From assembly GCA_002778195.1 (NCBI GenBank), contig PCDI01000018.1, positions 507,283 through 571,282 of the forward strand: a stretch of 64,000 nucleotides of DNA, read 5' to 3'. Position numbers and translations under genes: made by a program. The notes under the pieces are model-generated. The model was given only the letters and a program-made list of their open reading frames with translations, was not told the DNA's origin and made no database searches. Within the stretch, counting starts at the first letter, position 1. Each line of letters begins with the position of its first letter. The DNA is from Raffaelea ambrosiae (Eukaryota > Ascomycota > Sordariomycetes > Ophiostomatales > Ophiostomataceae). This document shows positions 21,968 through 33,900 of the stretch, piece by piece.

Positions 21968-22394
21968 GGTGGGCGTGAAGTGGGGTGTCTCAAAGGAACA
22001 GCTGTCGCAGGAGAGAATGGTGGGTTGCGTTTGAGAAACCGAATTCGACTGGTTTCTTGAGAGGAGACGGTAACAGAGCAGAAATCCTCTGTAGCCTTGT
22101 GGCTTTAGTGCTCCTAGCGCTCTTGTGCACGGATCACTGAGCCACTGAGCCTCCAATCAGAGCGAACTTGCCCGCTGAAAAACACGGCTGAAGGCTAGAC
22201 ATCGCGTCACAGACCCCGCAAAAACTCCAAAAAGGACCAGAAAAAAGAGAGGGAAACCAAAAAAAAAAAAAAAAAAAGAGAAGCTTCAACAACCCAACAT
22301 TTGCTGTGACGGGTTCTTGGTGTCGCGTTACTTCTCCCGAGTCGACCCTTCACCCATTTCCCCGACTTATCCTCCTCCCTCTCCCGCTGTCGAC
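21968..22394. promoter_or_regulatory. Shared divergent promoter of THG1 and SWD1
   Basis: The 427 bases between the two start codons must contain both promoters and leaders. A 20-base A-run lies at about 22258-22277, a probable nucleosome-excluding element, followed by a CT-rich leader of SWD1. No TATA box stands out. Confidence 0.6.
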
Positions 22395-23974
22395 ATGAAT
22401 CTCCTCCTCTCCGACGACTACCTGCTGCAGGAGTACCCCGAGAACATCACCAACACCATCCGGTCTGGCCATGCGACCTGTTTGCGCTTCAACCGCAAGG
22501 GCGACTACCTCGCCTCTGGCCGGGTCGATGGCACCGTCGTCGTGTGGGACTTGGACACTATGGGTGTCGCGCGGAAGCTGCGTGGCCATTCGCGCAGCAT
22601 TTCATCGCTGAGCTGGTCCCGCTGCGGTCGATATCTGCTGTCCGCCTGCCAGGGCTGGAAGGCCATCCTGTGGGATCTACAAGATGGGCGCAAACACCGC
22701 GAGGTTCGTTTCCGGGCACCAGTTTATACGGCAGAGCTACACCCATTCAAATCGTGAGTTTGGCGACAGGAGAACGGGTTCAAGATTAAGGCTGCAAACA
22801 GAACAGAGAAGAAAGGCGTGGGATCAGCGCGGAAGGTCTCCATGGCTAACTTTCTAGGACATGTTTTGTGGCATCTATCTATGAAGAACAAGCGCTTTTC
22901 GTCGACATCACAGACCCGATCGACGTCAAACACATGATCCCCTCGAAACCGAAACGGCCCGAGACGGACGACGCAGCGATTCGCGAGAAGTGGGCAAAGG
23001 AGGACGCTAAACAGATGACGACCGTCACGATCTACTCGTCGTCGGGCAGCCACATCATCTCGGCCACCAACAAGGGGTGGATCAACATGATTGACACGGA
23101 CACGCTCGATGTGATCTTCTCGAAGAAGGCCTGCGGCAGCGTAGTCACGACGCTGCGTCTCAACGGCTCCGGCAAGATCCTGCTGGCCAACTCGCAGGAC
23201 CGTATCATCCGGTCCTTCCACATGCCCAACCTAGCGGCAGCCGACCTCGACCCAGACACAATCCAATTGCCGGAAGAACACAAGTTTCAGGACGTCGTCA
23301 ACCGTCTGTCCTGGAACCACATCGCGCTCAGCCCCACGGGCGAGTACGTCGCCGCGTCTACGTACAACAACCACGAACTCTACATCTGGGAGCGCAACCA
23401 CGGCTCACTCGTGCGCATGCTCGAGGGACCCAAGGAGGAGCAGGGTGTCATCGAGTGGCACCCGCACCGCGCGCTGCTGGCTGCATGCGGTCTCGAGACG
23501 GGGCGCATCAACATCTGGTCGGTTACGAGCCCCCAGAAGTGGTCTGCCCTAGCGCCTGACTTTGCCGAAGTCGAGGAGAACGTCATCTACGCTGAAAAGG
23601 AGGACGAGTTCGACATCCACCCCCAGGAAGAAATCAACCAGCGTCGGCTCGACTTTGAGGATGAAGAGGTCGACGTGCTCACCATCCAGCCCACTAGTGA
23701 AGACCTGCTGGACGGCGGCGGTGTCATCGGCGGCAGTAGCGGTGGGAGCAGCAGCGCACATGCAACCAAGATGTTCCGCATGCCCATTATCTATGATCTG
23801 GGCGAGTCCGACAGCGAGGAGGAGCTGATTGCCGTGTCGACAGGCACCATGCGGCGTAGGAGCCCGGGCGACGGACAGGGCGGCGATCTGGACGACGGCG
23901 CATCAGAGGAGCGGGCCACCAACAGCACGCGAAGGACGGGGTCGGCAAGAGGCGGTCGGTCGAAAAGGAGATAG
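22395..23974 (+). CDS. SWD1: COMPASS complex WD-repeat subunit Swd1/RbBP5
   Basis: A core subunit of the Set1/COMPASS histone H3 lysine-4 methyltransferase, acting in the nucleus. Exons 22395-22753 and 22858-23974 (donor GTGAGT, branch GGCTAAC, acceptor TCTAG) give 491 residues. The N-terminus MNLLLSDDYLLQEYPENIT and the block RSGHATCLRFNRKGDYLASG are hallmarks of RbBP5/Swd1. The protein has repeated WD-type blades (VVVWDLDTMG, SLSWSRCGRYLLSA, AILWDLQDG, NHIALSPTGEYVAAS, ELYIWERNHGSLV, GRINIWSV). After the propeller come an acidic segment (ALAPDFAEVEENVIYAEKED) like the WDR5/Set1-contacting hinge, a Gly/Ser-rich linker, and a basic C-terminus ending in RGGRSKRR. An upstream in-frame Met at 22317 is possible, but conservation begins at 22395. 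Confidence 0.93.
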
Positions 23975-25628
23975 AAAACGGTCTTTCTCCTATTTTTTTC
24001 TTTTCTTTTTTCGTCTTCTTTGTTTCTTTTTTTTTCCTTCTCAATCTGGTTTGGCGTTTTGGGCGCACACGACTACCCATTTACTGCTGGCGCACACAGA
24101 GCTGGATGCCAGATAAAGCATGCAACTAGAGTCGAAAAATGTAGTAAATTCTATGGCGCAGGAAGCACGGCGGTGCAGGGCGCATTGTTTCTTACCATGT
24201 TCGTATTGTCGTTGCTGGTGTTGCTGGTGTTCGGATGTCCGTTTGTTTGAGGCCAACAACAGCGCTGGAAGACAGTGGCACTTCCCCTGCATTTACTTGG
24301 TCCCTTTTAAGCTTTTGAGTCACAGCGCGCAGTGGCAGGCAACCGTCCGCTGGTGGCGGGTGGGGGGAGCCAACGCGCGCGGCAAGTCCGAGGTACAGCA
24401 GGAGGTACACGGCAGACGAGCTCACTAGTCGCGAAGAGTAGGCAAAATACGTCTAATTTTACAGGCAATGTCGCCACATTCCAGAAACCGCGACAAGTAC
24501 TGTACGTGTACTAGTAGCTTCACGTGACGCCTCCCTGTCGTAGGCATTGTACGATTTATGAATAAAAAAGGAGTTGCGCTAGTCCTTCTGGAGCTAGCGT
24601 GGTTTAGGCGTGCTCAAATCAACCACAAAGCGAAGATTTTCACATCCCAGCCGAAATCTCGCCCTCTCCCTTTTTTGCAACCTCTCTCATTTTCCCGCTT
24701 TCCAACCCATCCTCCTCCTCCCCATCCGCAAACGCCCATTCTCTCGGCCTCTGTCGCGTCGGTCGCTCATAGAAAAGCGCGTCGACCATCTCAATACGAG
24801 CGACAGACATCTTTGCGCCCGTCGATTTGATTTCGATTCCGCGACGCATCGATCGATTTTTCCAAGGATTCTCGCCCAAGACAAAAAAAAACAAGCAGCG
24901 TTGTGAGGACGCTCCTTCCGACAAGTTGGCGACGATTACCCGGAGCCGTTGAGGCAACACCGCTCCCTCCGGGGCCTCGGGGGCAGACGAAGAAGAAGAG
25001 TGTGTTCGAAGAGAAGAGTCGAAGAGCGAGACGAGCGTGTTTTTGTTTTTGTTTTTGTTTCCTGATTTCGCCCAAAAAAAGTGAGGCGGCGGGCCCCAAA
25101 AAAGCGTCCAAAAACATCACCAAAAAAAGACGATTTCGCTGCCGAACGCGAGTTTTCGATCATTTCCATCAACGCGCGACACTGCTTTCGATTCGATTTC
25201 GTCGTTTCCATCGATTTTTCGCTTCTTCTGTACTATTCTGCATCGGTTACGGTTTTCTTCATCGCGCGCGCGACAGGTGTCCCAGGGTCTTTCTTTCGAG
25301 TGTTTTTCTAGTGTGATTTTTTATCGCCCCGTGTGTCTGTTTTCCTTCATCTTCGTTTCAACCGACACCTCGACCCTCTTTTATTTTTCGCCCTCTCCTT
25401 CACTTTTTTTTCCACCGACCGCGCGATCTTGCGACACCGGCCATTTGTTAAACTATTTTTTCGCGTCACACTTCGACTTTCCGATCGTGACAGCTCGTTT
25501 GTCAGCGCGATTCCGGTCCACCAACCTCGGCGCACCAGTCGCGCACCCACCTCATCAGTTTCCACAACCTCCGTCGATCTCGACTTTCTTCGCTCTGCGT
25601 CCGGCAGCGCGACCACCACAGCAATAAG
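23975..25628. other. Intergenic region and long 5' leader/promoter of RPB1
   Basis: Holds the 3' flank of SWD1 (T-rich) and the upstream region of RPB1. From about 24650 to 25628 it is rich in pyrimidine tracts and TTTTTG repeats (25040-25062), consistent with a housekeeping promoter and leader. The ORFs are short and low-complexity; no gene is called. Confidence 0.6.
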
Positions 25629-28600
25629 ATGGCGAACCTTTCCTTTGCGCACTCGAGTGCGCCCCTCAAGACGATTGAGGAAATCCAGTTCGGCATGCTG
25701 TCGCCCGAGGAGATCAAGAACATGAGCGTGGCTCACATTGTGTACCCGGAGGCGATGGACGAGTCCAAGACGAAGCCACGCGACGGCGGTGTCAACGACC
25801 CTTTACTGGGCTCGGTCGACCGCCAGTTCAAGTGCAAGACGTGCACAGAGGACATGTCCGAGTGTCCCGGCCATTTTGGCCACATTGAGCTCGCTAAACC
25901 TGTCTATCATCCTGGCTTCATAAAGAAGACCAAGAAAGTTCTGGAGATTGTCTGCCACAACTGCAGCATGGTCCTTGCCGACAGGGTTAGTATTCTCTCT
26001 TGAGGAGGGGTAGAAACCGGTTGTTGGTTTTCTTTTGATCCATGCTAATCTCTTCATGTGCCACCTTTTCTTTGCACTCTTGCCCTCACGTTACAGAGCG
26101 ATCCTGAGTTTGTTGCCGCTGTCAATACGCGCGACCCGAAGGCTCGGTTCCAGCGCGTCTGGGAGTGTTGCAAGAAGAAGAAGCGGTGTGAGAACGAAGC
26201 CAAGTCCGAGAACGACGATGAGTTCGATCCCAACCCAGGCAAGAAGCAGGCGGCACACAACCACGGCGGCTGTGGCAACATGCAGCCCGCCGTGCGCCAG
26301 ACTGGTCTGCAGCTGTGGGCACACTACGAGATTGAGCGCGACGAGGGTGGCAAGACCAAGGAGAAGAAGATGCTGACGGCCGAGCTGGCGCTGAACATTC
26401 TGCGCCGCATCAGCACCTCTGACATCCAGGACATGGGCCTGAACATTGACTATGCGCGGCCCGAGTGGATGGTTGTCACTGTGCTGCCGGTGCCACCGCC
26501 GCCCGTCCGTCCGTCTATTTCAATGGAGGGCAACGGCATGCGCAACGAGGACGATTTGACTTTCAAGCTTGGCGACATTATCCGTGCGAACGCCAATGTG
26601 CGCCAGGCCATCAATGAGGGCTCCCCTGCACATATTTCGTCCGACTTTGAGCAGCTGCTGCAGTACCATGTAGCTACCTACATGGACAACGACATTGCCG
26701 CCATCCCGCGTGCTCTGCAGAAGAGCGGCCGCCCTGTCAAGGCCATCCGTGCCCGTCTCAAGGGCAAGGAGGGTCGTCTCCGTGGCAACTTGATGGGCAA
26801 GCGTGTCGACTTCTCGGCGCGTACAGTCATCACGGGCGACGCCAACATCTCCCTGGACGAAGTCGGTGTGCCGCGCAGCATTGCCCGCACCCTGACGTAC
26901 CCGGAGACAGTCACGCCCTACAACATCAGCCGTCTCCACCAGCTGGTGCAGAACGGCCCCAACGAGCATCCTGGTGCCAAGTACGTGATCCGCTCTGACG
27001 GCACGCGCATCGATTTGCGGCATCACCGCCGCGCCGGCCAGATCTCTCTGGAGTACGGCTGGAAGGTCGAGCGCCATCTGATCGACGGTGACTATATCAT
27101 TTTCAACCGTCAGCCGTCTCTGCACAAGGAGTCCATGATGGGCCATCGCGTCCGCGTGATGCCTTATTCGACTTTCCGTCTGAACCTTTCGGTCACCTCC
27201 CCCTACAATGCCGATTTCGACGGTGACGAGATGAACTTGCACGTGCCGCAGACCGAGGAGACCCGTGCCGAAGTCAAGGAGCTGTGCATGGTGCCGCTCA
27301 ACATTGTCTCGCCCCAGCGAAACGGCCCGCTGATGGGTATCGTGCAAGATACGCTGGCAGGCGCGTACAAGCTCTGCCGTCGTGATGTGTTCCTCACCAA
27401 AGAGCAGGTCATGAACATCATGCTCTGGGTCCCCGACTGGGACGGTGTCATTCCTCAGCCTGCTATCTACAAGCCGCGGCCCCGCTGGACCGGGAAGCAG
27501 ATCATCAGCATGATTATTCCGAGCACGGTGAGCCTGCGCATGGGCAACGATGATACGGCGCTGAAGGATGATGGCATTCTCATCCAGAAGGGCGAGCTGA
27601 TGTACGGCCTGATGACCAAGAAGGTGATTGGTGCTTCGAGTGGTGGTATCATCCACATTTGCTTCAACGAGCTGGGGTCGGACGCCGCGATGGCTTTTCT
27701 TAACGGGTGCCAGCGGGTGGTCAACTACTGGCTGCTGCACAACGGCCACAGCATTGGTATCGGCGACACAATTCCCGACAAGGTGACCATCGAGAAGGTC
27801 CAGGTGCAGATCGACGAGCAAAAGGACGAGGTGCGCCGGCTGACGGCCATGGCCACGGCCAACGAGCTGGAAGCTCTGCCCGGTATGAACATCCGTGAGA
27901 CCTTTGAGAACAAGGTCTCCAAGGCGTTGAACACGGCCCGTGACAAGGCTGGTACCACGACACAGGAGGGTCTGAAGGATTTGAACAACGCCGTGACGAT
28001 GGCGCGCTCTGGTTCCAAGGGTTCGTCCATCAACATCTCGCAGATGACGGCTTTGGTCGGCCAGCAGATTGTCGAGGGTCGCCGCATTCCGTTCGGCTTC
28101 AAGTACCGCACCTTGCCGCACTTTACCAAGGACGACTACTCGCCCGAGGCTCGTGGCTTTGTGGAGAACTCGTATCTGCGTGGCCTGACGCCCACCGAGT
28201 TCTTCTTCCACGCCATGGCTGGTCGTGAAGGTCTCATTGACACGGCTGTCAAGACTGCCGAGACGGGTTACATCCAGCGCCGTCTGGTCAAGGCCCTCGA
28301 AGACGTCAGTGCCAAGTACGACGGCACCGTGCGCAATTCGCTGGGCGATGTCATCCAGTTCATCTACGGCGAGGACGGTCTCGACGGTGCACAGATCGAG
28401 GAGCAGCGGGTGGACCACCTCAACATGTCGATCGACTCGTTTGAGAAGCGGTTCCGTCTGGATGTCATGAGCGAGACGCGGTCGGCCGCACTCGACTCGC
28501 TCGAGTATGCCAACGAGATCTCAGGTGACCCAGAGGCCCAGGAGCTGCTCGACAGCGAATACGAGACGCTCCTGGCGGACCGCGAGGAGGTGCGCTTGAT

Positions 28601-30983
28601 CAACCGGAGCCGCCTGACGAGCATCCTGGGCAAGAAGGACGAGGAGATGATGCAGCTGCCGCTGAACGTGGTGCGTATCATCAACTCGGCGCAGAAGCTG
28701 TTCCAGGTCGATGACGCGCAGCGGAGCAACCTGCGCCCGCAGGACGTCATCCCTACGATCAAGCGGATGCTGGACCAGATGGTTGTGGTCCGTGGCAGCG
28801 ACGAGATCTCCAAGGAGGCAGACAGGAGCGCTACGATTCTGTTTAAGGCGCAGCTGCGTTCGCGGCTGGCGTTCAAGCGCTTGGCCGTGGACATGCGCCT
28901 GTCGAAGCTTGCCTTCGACCACATTGTGGGCGAACTGAGCAACCGGTGGGCACGTGCGATGGTCAACCCGGGCGAGATGGTGGGTGTGCTGGCTGCGCAG
29001 TCGATCGGTGAGCCTGCCACGCAGATGACGCTCAACACGTTCCATTTCGCCGGTGTGTCGTCCAAGAACGTCACTCTGGGTGTGCCGCGTCTCAAGGAAA
29101 TTCTCAACGTGGCATCCAATATCAAGACGCCCGGCATGGCCGTGTACTTGGACGACGCAGACGGCTTGCACCCTACGCAGGAACGGGCCAAGGAGCTGCG
29201 CAGTATTGTGGAGCACACCAACCTGCGGTCCGTGACGGCGGTGACGGAGATCTACTACGATCCGGATGTGCGCTGGACGACGATTGTGGAGGACGAGGTC
29301 ATCCTGGAGTCGTACTTTTTGATTCCGGATGATGTGGCCACCAACCTGGACCAGCAGTCGCGGTGGATGCTGCGTATCACTCTCGACCGCCAGAAGATGC
29401 TGGACAAGGGCTTGACGATTGAGGATGTCGCCAACCGCATCAAGGAGGAGTACCCGACGGACCTGGGTGTTGTGTTCAGCGATAACAACGCCGACAGCCA
29501 GGTGATCCGTATCCGCACGGTCAAGGCCGAGGGCGAGAAGGATGAGGAGGGTGCTATTGAAGACGATGTGATGCTGAAGCGCCTGGAGACGCATCTGCTG
29601 GACACGCTGACGCTGCGTGGTGTGCCGGGCATTGAGCGTGCCTTCTTGAACAAGGACACGATGCTGATCCGGACGGCGAACGATGCCCTGCTGGCAGCCA
29701 AGGACGACCCGCGCTGCACGGCTTGGTACCTGGACACGGACGGTTCGGCTCTGCGCGAGGTGCTGGCGGTGGACGGCGTGGATCCCAAGCGCACGTACAC
29801 GAACGACCTGCACCAGGTGGTGGACGTGTTTGGCATTGAGGCGGCTCGGTCGACGCTGCTGCGCGAGTTGACGGCAGTGCTGTCCTTTGACGGTTCGTAC
29901 GTCAACCACCGCCATTTGGCACTGCTGGTGGACGTCATGACGTACCGCGGCAGCATAGCGGCTGTCACGCGTCACGGCATCAACCGCGCAGACACGGGTG
30001 CGCTGATGCGTTGTTCGTTCGAAGAGACGGTGGAGATTTTGTTGGAGGCCGCAGCGGTGGGTGAGCTGGACGACTGCCGCGGTGTGTCGGAGAACGTGAT
30101 GCTGGGCCAGCTGGCGCCGATGGGCACCGGCCACTTTGAGGTGCTCCTGGACCCCAAGATGCTGGAGACGGTCATCTCGGACAACTCGCGCATGGGTCTG
30201 ATGCCTGGCCTCACGGTCAAGGGCAGCCAGCTGGAGGGTGCGGCGACGCCGTACGACACGGGCTCGCCGCTGGCCGACTCGGGCTACCTGAGCATCAGCT
30301 CGCCGGCGATGGGCAACTTCTCTCCGATCATGGGTGCCGGCTCGGAGTCGCCAGCCGGGCTCAACACAGAGTACGGCGGCAGCGGCGGCTTTGGCGGCAT
30401 GGGATCGTCGTATTCCAGCAGCGCCAGCCCGCGGCCGACGAGCCCCTTCAGCACGTCGCCGACCTCGCCCTTCAGCAGCGGCTACGGCAGCTACTCGCCG
30501 TCGTCGCCGTCGGCTGGCTACTCGCCGACCTCGCCACTTATGGACATGGGCGGTCGGTTTGCATCGTCGCCACAGTTCAGCCCGTCGTCGCCGTCGTTCT
30601 CGCCGACGTCGCCGATGATGCGGCCGACCAGCCCCAACTACAGCCCGACGTCGCCATCGTACTCGCCGGCCTCACCGTCGGCTGCACGGCACTACTCTCC
30701 CACGTCGCCGGCTCAGTTCAACTCGCCGACGTCTCCGTCGTACTCGCCTGCAAGCCCCAACTACAGCCCAGCGTCGCCCAATCTGCACGCCACGTCGCCG
30801 TCGTACTCACCTGCGTCGCCCTCGTGGTCGCCGACGTCGCCCGAGGCCTACTCGCCAACCAGCCCGACGTTCCAGCGGTCGCCCGGGCAGCAAGCGTCAC
30901 CGACGAGCCCGAGCTACTCACCCACGTCCCCGACGTTCTCTCCTAGAACGCCAGGACGCGGCCCTTCGGGACAAGATTCCTAG
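25629..30983 (+). CDS. RPB1: RNA polymerase II largest subunit
   Basis: Catalytic subunit of nuclear mRNA-synthesising polymerase. Exons 25629-25985 and 26097-30983 (donor GTTAGT, acceptor TACAG) encode 1747 residues, the usual fungal length. The N-terminal clamp zinc site is visible (CKTCTEDMSECPGHFGH). The active-site metal loop NADFDGDEMN lies near residue 490 with three Asp (yeast 481/483/485). The trigger loop region LAAQSIGEPATQMTLNTFHF and the block VPRLKEILNVASNIKTP are intact. From about residue 1550 a Ser/Pro-rich tail carries heptad-like repeats. Most are variants (YSPASPS, YSPTSPT, FSPTSPM), and only one is a perfect YSPTSPS. Codon use is strongly biased, which creates long antisense ORFs (632 and 537 codons) that I reject. 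Confidence 0.97.
30415..30960 (+). repeat. Degenerate heptad-repeat region (RPB1 CTD)
   Basis: About 20 heptad-like units are interrupted by non-heptad segments such as LMDMGGRFASSPQ, SAARH, LHATSP and FQRSPGQQ. At the DNA level the units vary in both codons and amino acids, so the array is old. The protein ends with RTPGRGPSGQDS. Confidence 0.85.
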
Positions 30984-33900
30984 TAAGCGCCGGCCGCTTG
31001 AGAGAGGGAATTTTCTACTCTTATAACATGTTTTACTAACTCTTTGGACCCAGCTCCCCCACATCTCCTTCGAATAATTAATAAGTGTGTTTTATTTGCT
31101 TTTTCTGTGTTTTGTCACCACAAACCTGGTTGGATCAGGTGCAAGATTGACACCGGCTGTCAAGGGATTTTCATGAATGCTACTTTCTGTTCTTTCTCTC
31201 TTTTTTTCCAATTTTTATTTTGACACGGTTTTTTTTTTCAAATCTGGCATGATAGAAGCCCACTGCATATTTCCATTTTTTGCTGCTCTTTTACTGCGTC
31301 TGCTTTTTGCCCTGCGATTTGGTTCTTTTTTTTCTTATTAGAAAGGTGAGAAAAGGAAGGAGTACAAAAAAAAAGAAAACAAAAAAGAAGTTCTGTTTTC
31401 TGTTTTTTTTCTGTTTATTATTTTTTTCTTTGTCGTTTGCTTTTCTACATCAGGAGAAAAGAGAAGGAAATACCACAACACAAAAACACCAACAAGGAGG
31501 GACTGTATTATAATTCAAAAAAAGAAACAAACAAAGCAGGAGGAGGGGCCTGGTGGAGGAGAGAAGAAGGCCAAAAGATCAGAGGTGATAGGAAAGTGAA
31601 TTATTGTAACAACTATTTCAGAGAAGGGTCTGAAGATTGAAACCTGACCAAGAGGAGACGAGAAGATTTCAAAGACAAAAATACGAAGAAAAATCACAAA
31701 AAAAAAGAGAACAAAACACCTGCGCTAAAGAAGGAAAGCAAGGGAAACATCATACAAGGAAGGGACGGTCTTCAAAGACTGGGCCACGTCCAGACTGGGT
31801 TCAGATTGTCACACAGGCAGAGTGATGGGGGAGTTTCTGGCTTTTGCTTTTTCTGGTTTTTTTTTTTTGCTGCTTTCTTTTTCTTGCGCTTCCTGTTCGT
31901 CTACTGCTCGTCTGGTCCTGCGGAGTATGCGTCTACTAAGAAGTTCGTCTTGTTCTGCGGAGTTCATCTATCTAGGAGAATAAAAGCATCATGCAAGATA
32001 AATTGTACTGGTCGCAGGACATGTCAAGAACTACCTGCATGCATGCCCACGGGGCCGAGACTCGTGAACATCGTAAGATTTGTGCAGAGTGCATATTATG
32101 TGACACATGTAAAGGCATGTCGGATACGTTGTAGTATCTTACAGGAGCAGATTGCATCGCTCCTTCCTTCTGTTCATAGATCGATTAGGCAGCCTTGCAT
32201 TCCTAACCAGACTGTGAGAAAAGGGAAGGTGCGAATCGGCATATCCTGCCTTATTCGTCAACAGAGCGCAGAACCTGTTGTCCTTGGGGAGGTTTCGTTT
32301 CCATCTCCATCTCCTTTCTCTGCAATTCCGAAAACTGTCCATTTTATGCTGAACGTCGATCTGGTTACGTTTCCATCGTGATGTTTTACACGTTCACGCC
32401 TCTTCCTCTTGCCTGCCAACATCACCCTCCCAAAGGCTGCATGGCTGGCCACCCTGGACGAAAACCCCGGCCAATGGAGCTCTCTAGACGTTCTGTACGA
32501 GTCGACCACCCTGCATACTTGGAAGACATTCTATCACATCGGATTCGCCAGAAAACTTTGAAGGAACGGGGGCCCACACTTTGGTTTGGTTGTCTGTCCC
32601 CCTCTTTGTTTCTGTTTTCCCGAAAGAGGATGTTCCAGGCGATTGTGGTGGGTAGGGGAAAAGAAAAAAGCAACAAGAACACGAGCAAGAGGTGTGCACA
32701 ACAAATGAAAGCAAACGCAAACTCTCCAGAGGAACGTTCAGACCAGAACGGTCGGCCTGCATGGTTTCATACGAGTACACCAGAGAAGCGAAAAGAAAGA
32801 AAAGGAAGCGCGCTGGACGCTCGTGTTTGAAAGTGTGAGTGGTCCGGTTCCCCTTTGGACCCTTCCTCTTTGGTGCTCCTTCTAACTAGTTGGTTGCTTC
32901 TGTTTGGTCGGGAAGGGCCGGCTTAGACAAAACGGGTCTGTCTACTCGCACAGGGAAAGCAACAATAAAAAAAAGCAAAGTAAAAACGGAGTACGAGAGA
33001 AAGCGAGCCAACGGGTCAACCTACTACGTTCGGGCGAGTGCCACACAAGGAACCAAATGATAAAGAGAGAGGGCCAAAAAGAAAGCAATGCGATATGCGG
33101 TGAAGAAAAAAAGGGACCAAGAAAAAAAAAGGAACCACAGAGGCGAGAAAGAAGAAAAAAAGATACTGACGACGAGATAGACAGGGCCGGACGAAAAAAA
33201 AAAAAAGATACCGAGACCAGGCGACCAGTCCTCTTCTCCCGTCTTCCCGAATACCGAAAGCCTCCTGTAAGACGGCGCTTGTCACGAGATTTCTGCGGAA
33301 TGGAATGGCACCTGCACAGCCCTGACAGGTCAGAGTTATGCAGACGATGGCTGGCCATGCGCGAGTGCTGCAAGCCCAGGTCAATGCGGAAGCGCAATGG
33401 TTTTTTGTTCTGGAAAAAGGCATTGGCTCACGTGTTGGCGTCACAAGGAGTGTGCACAATAGAGCGGAATGGATCGTCGTCGAGACTACAGACAGCCAAG
33501 CCGAGGCAGCTACACCGTACTGGCACTTGCGGTCGCGTCCTTGCTAGAGCCACGATGGCTGCGTTGGTGGGGCCTGCCTTCTGTTCCCTTGTCCCTAGCA
33601 GTTTCCAGCTTTTTTTTTTATTAATCAAAAGAAACGAGCGGTCAACTGACCCAACTGGACAGGAGATTGAGCGCGCTTTCAGTCCTTCTCTGGGTTCTGG
33701 CTCGTGGGGCGCTCCGCAGAAACATGTTACCTTTGTTTCTGCGTGTGGACAAAGAGAGAGCACACACAGAGTGAGAGAGAAATCACACAATTGCGCTGAT
33801 CCCGCACACTCGCTCACTCAGCTGTACGGACAGAAGCTCTGGACGAGTAGGATGCTCAACCAGCCCGCAACATACGGTTCTCCGGCTAGCCTCGGGACGG

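Noticed and set aside
26520..30134. Two long antisense ORFs (632 and 537 codons) opposite RPB1
   Set aside because: They are shadows produced by the strong codon bias of RPB1; translations are His/Val/Arg-rich without motifs or introns.
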